A program made the translations under genes and the position numbers. Under the pieces are notes generated by a model. It searched no databases, was not told the DNA's origin, and saw nothing but the letters and a program-made list of their open reading frames with translations. From Mesostigma viride (lineage: Eukaryota > Streptophyta > Mesostigmatophyceae > Mesostigmatales > Mesostigmataceae), in NCBI GenBank assembly GCA_009746045.1, contig RPFO01002013.1, positions 106,897-170,896 on the forward strand: a stretch of DNA of 64,000 bases, read 5' to 3'. Positions 8,706-18,464 of this stretch are shown here, in pieces (position 1 is the stretch's first letter; each line of letters starts with the position of its first letter).

Positions 8706-11700
8706 GAAGCAGGACAAGGAGGACAAGTCTTCTCAGCGGTGCACCCGCTGTGGCATGAAGTACCACCTGCGGCCCACCTGCCGCAAGAACGTGGACGAGC
8801 TGGGGCATTTGGACGTCCTGTGCCACAAGTGCCACGGGCCGCCCCACGGTGACCCCAAGGACTGCAAGCGGCCTCCTTACGGCAAGAAGTGTGAGTCTCC
8901 CTCTCATGCTGGCTTGAGTGTGCCTGCTTCACCTCTTTCATCTGCATGCCCCACTGTCAGAGCAGTGAGCAGTTCTGGAAAGGTGCTACAGCTGGTTTCA
9001 GAAGATTATGTCTCTAAACCAACCTTCACATCTATGGTTCCCAAGGTGTGCAGAGTGTCCCCAGCAGAGGATGCTCAGATCAGTTTTCAGGAGCTTGCTT
9101 TGCAGTTGCATTTCCTTTATGGGCATGAAGTGAGTGCAGAGGTGGTGGCAGCAGCAATAGGGGGGGCAGCACTCAGACGTGCATGCCAGGTGGTCAGATC
9201 CCACTGCCAGCATTGTCAGTTCAATGCACCCAAACCCCCTAAGTGGCATGTAGCTACCCCACCTAAGTGCAAGGGCAGGGTGGTAGGAGATGTCTTTCAT
9301 ATCAAAGGACAATCTTACTTGGCACTTAAAGATGCATGGTCAAGGTACACAACCATTGAACCATTACCTGGAATGGACAAGACACAGTTGCTCAGGGCTC
9401 TCTTGATTGCTCAGGCCAGGTACTACCCTGTGGAGGCATTGTTACTGGATCAGCAGTTCACGTGTCTTGCCAATGAACCAGGGTGTGAGGCTATTGATCT
9501 GGCTGGGCTAGAAGATCATGAGAGGCAAGGCATTATTGAAAGGGCCATCAGGTCCATTAAAACCCTTGTAGCCAAAGAAGATGGCAATCTGCTGGCTGAC
9601 AGTGGGTCATATGCTGACAGAGCTCTGTGGTCCACCAGGTTGTGCCAAGTCCTCAACAGGAGGCCACTCATGAAAACCCCACAAGGGGTGATCATTACAC
9701 CAGATGGATTGCATGCAGGCATTTATCCACCTGAGGTACTAGCCCTATACAACGCACAGCGAGCACAGACAGCTAGCAGGTTAGCTGTCAAGGATGCAAA
9801 GCATCCACGTCCCACCTTCAGAGAAGGGGATCAGGTCCTATTCTACAAGGAGTCGGGACTAGGCAAGGTGGGTACCTGGCATGGGCCAGCCACCATCCTA
9901 AAGTTTAACACCACTGGCAGGACAGTGTTAGTTAAACACAATGACACGGGAAAGATTCACAGGTGTTCACCTCACAGGATGAAATTGTATTTTCCAACTG
10001 TGTCAGACGTGGCAGAGGAGGAAGAGCTGTTGGCCGACAGCCCTGTACAGTTGCCTGGCATCCCAGCGTTGCCCAGTGAGTGGTTGTTTGGAACACCCAC
10101 TGGTGAGTGTGAGAGCCACACCCACTGTGACACCCAGGTCACCCTTGATGATTGCAGGCAGTCACTGCAGGCTTGGCCCCCTGCAGCAGAGGGTCACATT
10201 GGCAAAACAGGTGATCAGCAACCTATCACCTCTTCAAGTGTGAACATAGCTCAGCCACTAGCTGCACCTTCCAAACGCAGCCTAGCAGACGCTGTTCGCA
10301 TTTTACAAGCAGCTCATAGAGCCAAAGCTCAAACTGCTGCAGGATCAGCTAAGGTGGGGAAGGTTGGGCAGAATGACAATAGCCCATTTATGGTTGCAGT
10401 GGACACACAAGCCCAGGTCAGCATTATCAGTGCCCTGGCTGTGCCCCATATGCCTTTGGAACCTTCACCCTGGCACCATGTGGCTGATTTCTCAGGGCAG
10501 TCATCCCTCAAGGTATTAGGTCAGGTCATGTTGACTATACTCGGTATCCCCACTCCTTTTCAGGTCTTGGAAGGTTATAAAGGGAATGCTTTGTTGGGGG
10601 ATCCTTTTCTCTGTTACCCTGGTGTCCTCATCTCCAGTGATAGACTATCCATCCAGGACATGGGTGGTGTTGATCTGAATCATTTCAAAATTTCTCTTGA
10701 AAAACTTCTTAACACCAACATTGCTTCTGTAAAATTTGCTACACCCAAGTATGCCCCAGGGCAAGAACCCTGTGTGGCAGACTTGGTTCACAACCAAAAA
10801 CTTCATCCCAACTCATTTGGATTGGGCAAGCATGATGTGGCTAAAATGTCTCCTCTTTCTTATGAACAGATAGAGCAAGACTGTCGCACACACATAGGAT
10901 TCCTAAAATGGGTGGAGGCCTTTAACAAGGCCAGGGAAGAATGGGTAGTGCCAGATCCTCTTAGTCCTTCTCATACTCCACCTGTCACACCTATTGACAA
11001 AAAGCCTGCAGGGTGCAAGCACTTGCGCCTGAAGTTTGTGTGTAAACATAAGCCAGCAGCAGATGGGTCAGTCATCTTTCATGCTAGACCTTGTGTGACA
11101 GAGTTCAAGGGCACCACTGATCTGACAGAGGCAGAGTTGTACACGCCAGGCATTCAGCAAACATCCCTAAAAATCTTGCTGTCTGTCTTTGTGGGTCATC
11201 TCAATGATGGGGATGACTATGTATGTAAGGCTACAGACATTAAAAGGGCTTTCCTGAAAGGCTCACCTGAGATAGCACAACAAGTGTGGCATGGTCAGGT
11301 GTATGTAGTCTCCACTCCCAGAGTTTGGGCAAAACACATCCCTCAGCAGTACCTGAAAGCTAACATAGGTGTTGAAGGGCTGCAATCAGCTCCTCGCATT
11401 TTCAGGATGTCAGCTCAGGCTGTGTTTGAAAAGCTAGGGGCTAGATATGATGACATAGACCCTTGCTTCTTTGTGGTCCCACACCCTCATGGCATTCTCA
11501 CCTTTGTGTGGCATGGGGATGATCAGCTGATTGCTGGGCCAAGGCGTGCTGTGGATGATTTTATTCAACAAGTGTCACAGCATTTTGAGATTGGCAAGCA
11601 AGTAGAGCTGGGCACCACTGCCATAAAATTTTGTGGCACAATGTTACAACTCCAGCAGCATCAAAACCAGTGGGTGTGTGCACTCTACTCTCCCAATGAT

Positions 11701-12450
11701 TACATGCACAGCTGCTTGGAGGTTTTGCAAACAAAAATCAAACCTGGAGCCTGTCCTACCATTAGAGGCAAGCTGGGGTGGTTGTGCTCAACGTGTGCAC
11801 CTCACCTGGCTGTGGTTAGCAGAGTTGATGATGATGTCTTGATGCAAGTAGGTCACAAAGCCATCACCAAAACTCTCCAGGAAGGCCCTCCCCTTATCTT
11901 GCACTCCTTGGATCTCCACAAAACCATTCACATCCAAGCTATGATGGATAGTTCCATGGAGTCCAGGCAGATTACCAAGTTGCAGGCAAGGGAGTCAGGC
12001 TTGTATTTTGTGCAGAATGATGATGCACCCTTGTCTCTCATTTCATGGTACAGCCGGTTGCATAGACGCAAGGCTGTCAGCAGCAATGCTGCTGAGTGCA
12101 GGGCAGTGGTGTCAGCAGTGCTTCATGCCAGGTACTTGAATCATGTGCTGGTTTGGTTGCAGATGCAAGCAGGCAGCAATGCTGGGGTGGTGGCACACTT
12201 GCTCACTGACAGTCAGTCAGTCCTCAGTTTCCTTGCTAACCCCTATGCTGTGCACACTGATCTTGACTGGGTGGTCCTGAAACAGGAGTCCACCTACTGG
12301 GAGTCCACCCGTCACGTGGAGGACAAACACAACGCTGCTGATGCACTCACTAAAGTGCCTCAGCAGGCAGCTGACCAATACCAGCTGTTGTACCACTTGA
12401 TGAACCCCTATGGCAAGCAGGCAACCCTGCCCCATAGGGGGGACGCCTAG
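7933..12450 (+). CDS. Gag-pol polyprotein of element A: zinc knuckles, integrase, protease-like, RT, RNase H
   Basis: One uninterrupted frame of 1505 codons; homology to relatives begins near 8017. In order: capsid C-terminus; a Gly-Lys array (about residues 195-217); poly-Asn (229-257); knuckles CX2CX4HX4C from C270 and CX2CX4HX5C; integrase zinc finger H393, H398, C425, C428; integrase catalytic D453, D506, E536; an SH3-like tail with TWHGPATI near 648; a protease-like domain with DTQAQ at D824 and a later LLGDPF; RT with D1102 in ATDIKRAF and the HGDD pair D1196/D1197; RNase H D1339, E1388, D1426, D1470. Known Ty1/copia order puts protease before integrase. Only about 80 residues separate the knuckles from the integrase here, too few for a protease. 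Stop TAG is at 12448-12450. Confidence 0.9.
8514..8705 (+). repeat. Hexamer and trinucleotide arrays encoding (GK)n and poly-Asn
   Basis: (GGCAAG)n at 8514-8580 and (AAC)n at about 8617-8703 lie in frame within gag, just before the zinc knuckles. Element C has the GK array (about 45308-45360) and B has the poly-Asn tracts. They probably form a basic, disordered RNA-binding linker. Confidence 0.9.
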
Positions 12451-13499
12451 CAGGGTCCTGTTCACCAGGGCCGCCTAGGTCACCCAGTACCCCTTGGGCA
12501 GGTCCAAGGGGTAGGTTGTGGCTTCCAGCAAGGGGGGTTGGTTGGAGTCTGTTTTCATACATCTGCGTGCCCTATGCCCAATAAAATCTGTTTTGATTTT
12601 TTCAACACCATGGAATTTCGTTATGCACACCTTCATAGGTGGGCATGGGATGTATCTCACATTCTTTCTCCACTAGGGCGTATGCCTTGGTGGATTGGCC
12701 TTGAGCTCAGTGGCTCAGGTGCCCCCATTCAAGTGGAGGGTCAAAGCTCCCTTGACAGGTGGTTACCCAGGACCCCAGTTCACTGTGGATATCCTGGGCC
12801 ACCTGGCCTCACTGTTCAGTGGCAGTAAAGGCATGGGTGCTGTCATGTTGTCTAGTACAACGTTCTCAGCACAGGTGCAGGATGAAATATTCCTGTCACC
12901 TGTCACCAGGACTTCAGTCACCCATGTGCAGGGCAGGGGTGGCTGGTCCCACACGTTGTGCAGGTGCAACGTGGCCAGGTCCAGGATGTCATAGTCCTGT
13001 CACCTGTCACTAGGACTTCAGCCCCCTCTGTGCAGGGCAGGGGTGGCTGGTCCTCACATGTTGTGCAGGTACAACATGGACAGTGCAGGGTGCAATAAAC
13101 CTGTCCACTGTCACTACTCAGGTTGCAGGTAACCTGAGCTCAGTTGACCCAGCCTGGCTGGGCATTTTTTCTCTGAGTGGGCGATGATGATGGAACAACA
13201 TGGAACCTCTTAAACGGTTACCTTGGCATTTTTTTTACAATGGCTCTCTTGGCTGGTGATGCACTCCCTGGATAGGCAGACAGGCATAGCTATCTCCCTT
13301 GTGAGCTCGCGAGGAGGAGGAACTCCCCGGGCATGTTGAGCTAAACGTGATGCCATCACAAGTATTGCACGAGTTCTGGGGCCCATCTTTTTCAGTCCAG
13401 ATGTTGCAGTATGGGTGTCAGTTGCTCAGCACCTCAGTCAGCTTGGAGTCAGTCTCCTAGCTGGGCAGGGTCAGGCTTGAAGTTGCTAGCCTTCAACCT
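12451..13499 (+). other. Long 3' untranslated region of element A
   Basis: Over 1 kb lies between the pol stop and the 3' LTR without a convincing gene. AATAAA occurs near 12580, and a 104-bp tandem repeat occupies 12878-13120. Whether the AATAAA is used is unknown, since retroelement transcripts normally end in the LTR. Confidence 0.6.
12878..13120. repeat. 104-bp tandem repeat, about 2.3 units
   Basis: Units begin CAGGATG/CAGGGTG at 12878, 12982 and 13086 and contain GCAGGGCAGGGGTGGCTGGTCC. Unit 1 to unit 2 similarity is high, and the third is truncated. Confidence 0.85.
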
Positions 13500-13518
13500 G
13501 AAAGGAAAACATAATGGG
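13500..13518 (+). promoter_or_regulatory. Polypurine-tract-like site of element A
   Basis: GAAAGGAAAACATAATGGG ends exactly where the 3' LTR starts. Element C has the near-identical GAAAGAAAACATAATGGG in the same place. It is likely the plus-strand priming site, although it is not pure purine. Confidence 0.7.
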
Positions 13519-13976
13519 AGTTAGATGAGATGCTTAGGCTGACACACGGATTTCCGGCCTGCGCGCCGCGTATCGCCTACCGCGGCTGAGCGGGACACCT
13601 CAGTACAGTTCGGCAGGGTGTACGGTACTGAGGTGTCATGTGGACCGATGTGCGGTTAGTGCCAGACTGTGCCTAGACTCCAACTCGACCCGCCAGACCC
13701 GGGTTATCCGGTTCTGGACGGGCCGAGTGTAGTTGATGCTAGTGACGTGGTCGCATGGCATTGCAGTGTACAGTTGTCCACTGGTGAGGTGCTGCAGGTA
13801 GCACCGCCATAGGCATATAGGCGTAGCATTGGGGAGTGCCGCAGCACCCGAGTTTGCCCAGACGTTCCATTCTGAGCCCTCAGCTTCCATTGCTCTCTCA
13901 TTGTATTAGTACTAATACAATCATCATTCGCTCTCAGCTTCAGCAGTTGTTCGTCGTCCCTAGTCTCCATCCAACT
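13519..13976 (+). repeat. 3' LTR of element A (458 bp)
   Basis: Starts AGTTAG and ends CCAACT, followed by duplication GCTGA (13977-13981). It is almost identical to the two parts of the 5' LTR and preserves the empty site of the CACTA-like insertion at 13689/13690. Confidence 0.95.
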
Positions 13977-13981
13977 GCTGA

Positions 13982-14407
13982 TGTGGGCTATGTGTTGATA
14001 TGGTATTGTGACTAATCGAGTGGGCGGAAGTCTGTCAGTGATCGGAAGTTGAGTACTTTCGGCTGTGGCCGATGTGTGTGGCGCCGCGCCGGTACTTGTG
14101 CAGTTTTACTACTTGCGGTGGTATCGCTCTATTTCTGGGTATACTTTGTGGCGTCGCGTTGATAGCTTCAGTTCGCGGTATGTGTGTCTTGTGGTTGAGC
14201 TGATGCGTTGCGGTGATGATCCACAAAGGCAGCCGTCATTACATTTTGGGGCGCAATCACCATGTGAGCGCGCGCACCTACGGGCCTAAGGGCTGCGGGC
14301 TATGGATCTGAGCACAATACCCACTACCATCATCTTCGAGGATCTTCGCCAATCCTTAAGCTTGTAATTGATGCTTTATTTAACACAAGGACCTGAATTT
14401 CCAGACT
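13982..14407. other. Old flank between element A and element D gag, no gene
   Basis: No protein-like frame connects to the gag start of D. It may be the right part of D's 5' LTR/leader, the left part being 1556-2217. I could not prove the pairing with 33901-34640. Confidence 0.35.
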
Positions 14408-15116
14408 GTGATGGGAGCCCTGCGTGCAGGCCAAGCCAAGGATGACCTTACCAAGGCAATAGAGATCATTACCGGCCTGGTAGAAGGGGAGGAGAGGGAC
14501 ATGATTGCACAGCTGAGAGCCCAGGGCAAGCTGACCGAGTCTGGGTTGATGGCCTCTGCCCCTCCCCCAGCTGCTCCCAATTCAGTGCCCCTCCCTGCAC
14601 CCTCTGTGCCAAGCACTGTTACCCGGCCTGCCAAGCCACAGGATGCAACGGGCAAGGTTGCCGGTGTCAACAACGGCAAGCCTGCTGGAGTAGGCAACGG
14701 TGGCAAGCAGCGTGGTGGAGGCCGTGCCCGTGGTGGCGGGCGCGGTGGCAGACGTGGGCTGTGGCAGGGCAGGCCATTGGTGCAGCAGCAGAGACAGCAG
14801 CAGCATTATGCCCCAGCACAGCAGGCAGGACAGCCGCATTATGCTTCACAGCCGCCGCAGCCGCAGCAGCAGTTTGCACAGCAGCAGCAACAGCGGCAGC
14901 CACAGAGGCAGGAGTCTGGTGCATGCTTCATATGCGGGAGAAAGGGTCACCTGGCACGCACATGCTACAATAGGCACGCTGACAGCATCATTGCCAGCTC
15001 GCAGCAACAGCAATGCACAGGGCCCTGCCGTCTGTAACCGCTGCAAGCAGCCAGGACACTTTGCACGTGACACGCACCTGTGCCCGGCGGCCCAGAGTGG
15101 GGGCCGTAGGCAGTGA
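14408..15116 (+). pseudogene. Element D gag remnant with two zinc knuckles
   Basis: An open segment (GALRAGQAKDDLTKAIEII...) is followed by an Arg/Gly-rich stretch (RGGGRARGGGRGGRRG), a Gln/Pro-rich stretch and a CX2CX4HX4C knuckle (CFICGRKGHLARTC) near 14925-14970. A second knuckle-like block (CNRCKQPGHFARD) lies in another frame around 15035-15080, so there is at least one frame change. The N-terminal capsid part is missing or unrecognisable. This element is older than A, B and C. Confidence 0.75.
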
Positions 15117-15142
15117 CTAGGGTCCGGTGGTGAGGGTGAGGC

Positions 15143-16020
15143 ATGGCTGGTGATGTGCCAAATATGCGAGCTAGTGCGGGGCAGCACGGCTCGACCCCCC
15201 AGGCTAGCTCACCCCGCCTGGGTGCTCGCGTGGCAGCGCTAGATGAGAGCGCTGGTGAGGAGGGGGACCATGCAGAGCAGGGGGCAGTTGCAGTAGGGGA
15301 TGAAGCACTGTCTCAGGGAACGAGGGAGAAGGGGGTTGGAGGAGGTACTGCAGGGCCGGTACACACTGCAGTTCTGGACGGGCCACCGGTACGAAGATCC
15401 TCCCCACACCCGGGACCTCATGATCAATGTCCATTGGAGGCAGGTGGTACACTCAGTGTACTTAACATGGCAATGAGGTTACACACACGGTTGGGTCATG
15501 GTCACGCTGCAGAGCACTGGGCAGCATCACTGGGGTTTTCGGAGCTGGTGGCGACGTGCAGAGAGGTCTGGCAGAGGTGTAAGCATTGTCAGCGCAATGT
15601 GCCTAAGCCGCATAAGTTTCATGCACGTAGACCAGTGTTAGAGAGGGGCCCGGTGCAAGTGGATGTGCTCAATTGTACGATGACAGGGAGTATGTGCTAG
15701 CGGTGGGGCGGTTCTCCAAGTTCAAGGCGCTAGAGGTGTTGCCACGCAAGCACAAGGAAGAGCTGCTCACCAGCCTGCGCTTGGTAAAGGCCAAGTTTGC
15801 CGTGGTGTCAACTTTAGAGTGTGACTGGTCAGCAATTCGAGTGTTGCATGAAGGAGCCGGGGTTTGAGCAGATTGTGGTGGCGGGGGCGGCAGATCACGA
15901 ACATCACGGGTTAGTGGAGAGACGTATCAGGACCTCCAAGTTTGTGATGAGTGCTATGGCCAGGATGCGCTCGCTGTCGTACCGCGATCAGGCTCTGTTG
16001 TGCAGGTGCAGATAGAGGAG
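15143..16020 (+). pseudogene. Element D integrase core remnant
   Basis: The integrase zinc finger is seen as RLHTRLGHGHAAEH...CKHCQRN, followed by the VQVDVLN region (first catalytic Asp). The frame changes near 15670 (continuing YVLAVGRFSKFKALEVL) and again near 15840, where DHEHHGLVERRIRTSK carries the final Glu. The order and wording match integrases A, B and C (YLALKDAWSRY, GLEDHERQGIIERAIRS). At least two frame changes break it. Confidence 0.75.
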
Positions 16021-16752
16021 CACATGAATCACAGGGTGATGGTCAGGGTACATGTGGATGGTGAGGAGGTAGCCGGCGTCACGCCCCATGGGTTGGAGAT
16101 GGGCCTGCTCCCGCTGGAGGCGGTAGAAGCATACCGTGATTGGCTGTGTGACCGGTACCTCAGGCTGGTGGACATGGACCTGCGCAGGGGTGATGTGTAC
16201 GTGCCTAGCGAGGGAGCAAGGGTGTGGGCGTACCGGGAGGGAAGTGCTTTGGAACAGGGTTTGTGGGAGGGCCCTGTTGTGGTCAAGTCAGTGGACGGTG
16301 ACCACATGTTGGCGAAGGTTGGGCGTGAGGACCGCCGCTTCGACCGACTACTGGCGTGGAAACACTTGCGGCCGTACTACGAGGGGCTAGGTGCGCCAGC
16401 AGACCTGCCCCATGAGGAAGGTGCGATGGGCTCCAGCGCGCAGGCTGGAGGTGAGGCGGGGGACCCAGGGACGGCCGCAAGGGGGGTGAGAGAGGAGACG
16501 GGGCCTGATCAGCCTGCGCCCTCTCTTCCGTCGGATGGTGGGTTGCCACTGCCCAATGGCGGTCCAGCCAGTGTGGGACCAGGCGGGCTGGCGGGGTTGC
16601 CCCTTCCGCTGATGGTCAGGAGGTGCAGCGCGCAACAATGTTTGCCCGTGTCATTGAGCGGCTGCAGGAAGCCCGGCGGGCAATCGCGGAACGCGAGCAG
16701 CCGGGGGGCACGTTACCACGGGCCGGCGGGGCGGGCAGGCCGTCGGCTGTAG
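16000..16752 (+). pseudogene. Element D integrase C-terminal domain and linker
   Basis: HGLEMGLLPLEAVEAY corresponds to DGLHAGIYPPEVLALY in A. It is followed by an SH3-like segment GARVWAYREGSALEQGLWEGPVVV, matching GDQVLFYKES...GTWHGPATI. Beyond about 16390 the sequence is a Gly/Pro/Ala-rich linker and runs through further frame changes to 16950. Confidence 0.7.
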
Positions 16753-16812
16753 GTGGGGCGCCTCAGGCCGGCGAGGGAGCCGTAGGAGGGCCACCACAGT
16801 CCAGCGAGGTCA

Positions 16813-17300
16813 ATGCAGGGCCAGCCGCAGGTGGAGAGGCACAGGCCGGCGATGCTGGCGCATCGACCGCAGGTGCGGGGCTACAAGCCGATGGCGCTGA
16901 TGGGTCGGCTAGCATGCACCCGGCGCGAGCCACTGAGCGGCGATGATGGCTCCGAGGGCGGAGGCAACGTCGCAATGGAGGCCGGTAATGAGGTAGCCTC
17001 GGTGTCTAAGCTAGTGGATTTTCAGCAGGACGGGCTGGCTGGGTGTCGGTTGGAGGTGGATACTAATGCGGTGGTGTGCTTGCTAGGTGAAGGGGTAGCT
17101 AGGCACTTCCCGCTACAGCCGTCCAAGTGGAACTTTGTGGAGGACTTTTCTGGGGTGGTGCGCCTGCCGGTAGTGGGCGAGGTGATGCTGACCATTCTTG
17201 GGCGTGACACTCCTTTCTGAGTGCTTGAGGGCTATGATGGGCCGGCGATTCTGGGGCTGCCATTTCTTAATCACCCTGATGTTGTGATCCAGAGCTCTAG
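16813..17300 (+). pseudogene. Element D protease-like domain with internal stop
   Basis: CRLEVDTNAVVCLLG is the counterpart of VAVDTQAQVSIIS in A and C. Next come FVEDFSGVVRLPVVGEVMLTILG and, after an in-frame TGA at 17218-17220, VLEGYDGPAILGLPFLN. It again lies between integrase and RT. The stop and the old age show decay, but the domain is clearly recognisable. Confidence 0.75.
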
Positions 17301-17349
17301 TTTGACCAGGGAGGGCCATGGGTCGATAGAGTTGGAATCGTAGAAGGCA

Positions 17350-17969
17350 GTGCAACCTCTCAGTCTCGTCTCAAGCACCGTGGCTAGGCTAGCGGCACTG
17401 ACAGGGACAGAGGGTGTGGCGTGGGGAAAGGATCTCCCGCCAGCGGTAGACCTGGTCATGCCTGCGTTGTTGCATCCATCCAGCATCGGTATTACCAAGC
17501 GAGACATCGCTGCACATTCTCCGATTGGCTATGAGAGGCTGGTACTAGAGATGTCGACGCAGAGTGGTTTCTCCAGCTGGTGGTGCGCGTTTCACAGGGC
17601 GCTGGAGGAGTGGCAGGGGTATGGTGTGTATGAACCGATGGACAGTGTGCCCAAGGGGGCCAAGGTACTTCCTCTCAAGATGGTCTTGTCTCACAAGGTA
17701 AAGGCTGGGGTGGAGGTATGCTATATGTGAAGCCGGTGTCGCAGGAGTTTTCGGGAACCAGTGAGCTGGCCAAGGAGGAGCTGTACACCCCAGGTCTGGC
17801 GTGGGATAGCTTCAGGATTATCACCATGCTGTATCTCGGTTTCCTGGATGAGGGCAGAGACTATGGGTGTGCGTCTATTGATGTCAAGCGTGCTTTCCCT
17901 AACTCTAGCGAGGAGGTCACTGGCGCGTGAGGTGTGGGAAGGCACGTCACCCCTGGTGGTCCAGACACC
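17350..17969 (+). pseudogene. Element D reverse transcriptase, N-terminal half (split by element B)
   Basis: Blocks HPSSIGITKRDIAAHSPIGYE and KEELYTPGLAWDSFRI precede ASIDVKRAFPNSSEEV, which holds the first catalytic Asp (compare ATDIKRAFLKG in A). A frame change occurs near 17725 (MLYVKPVSQEFSG). The gene is cut at 17969 by element B and resumes at 32466. Confidence 0.8.
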
Positions 17970-18446
17970 AGTTAGTCTCCATGCTTTGCTGTAGACTAAG
18001 TCTCAAAGGCATTGTGAATACAACGTATGAATAAGCCTTGTAAACCTACGTTGGTATGTGAATATAAATACCACGTGGGCTATGCAGATAGGAATGCTAG
18101 TCGAGTCGCATACGTTTCCCTAGATAGGTACTTTGGGTACTGGGGTACGTGACAGATGTCAGTACCCAGTATACGTAGTGTCCTGTCATTGGACGGCCGG
18201 TACTAGAGTATCCTAGATAGGGACCGTACTGCAGCGTGCATTGATCTGTGATCGCACGATGCAGTGACTAGACTGCTACCTGTCATCGTGTGGCCTCGGG
18301 CCAACGGTCTGCACCCAACGGTCACTGGCGGCGCAGCCGGTGAGAGGAACGTTGATAAAGGGTAAACCTATTTTCTAATGAACCAAGCAATTCATTGCTC
18401 ACAGCCTTCAGTGTTCTCAAGCAATATATCCCACCGCATTCTAACT
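17970..18446 (+). repeat. 5' LTR of element B (477 bp)
   Basis: AGTTAG at the start and CTAACT at the end form a 6-bp inverted repeat. The gag ATG follows only 18 bp after it, leaving almost no leader. Confidence 0.95.
18063..18078 (+). promoter_or_regulatory. TATA-like box and G-box in LTR B
   Basis: TATAAATA is immediately followed by CCACGTGG, and the pair recurs in the 3' LTR near 32086-32101. CACGTG is the plant-type G-box bound by bZIP/bHLH factors. Use as the element promoter is inferred. Confidence 0.45.
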
Positions 18447-18464
18447 TGAATTTTATTTGCTACC

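Larger units (their letters stand above)
2218..13976 (+). mobile_element. Element A: Ty1/copia-like LTR retrotransposon with intact ends
   Basis: Two LTRs (2218-5929, split by a CACTA-like insertion, and 13519-13976) flank gag and a long pol frame. Target duplication GCTGA lies at 2213-2217 and 13977-13981, so both ends are exact. The LTRs begin AGTTAG and end CCAACT, not TG...CA. A purine-rich tract directly precedes the 3' LTR. Pol is fully open, but gag is broken by several frame changes, so this copy is probably not autonomous. Confidence 0.93.

Noticed and set aside
8230-8947. Minus-strand open frames of poly-Leu, poly-Val or poly-Cys opposite the gag AAC repeat
   Set aside because: They are the complement of the (AAC)n/(GGCAAG)n arrays of a real plus-strand gag and have no independent signal.
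7933-12450. Endogenous virus with envelope
   Set aside because: No envelope-like frame follows RNase H; the space up to the LTR is non-coding with a tandem repeat. These are retrotransposons.
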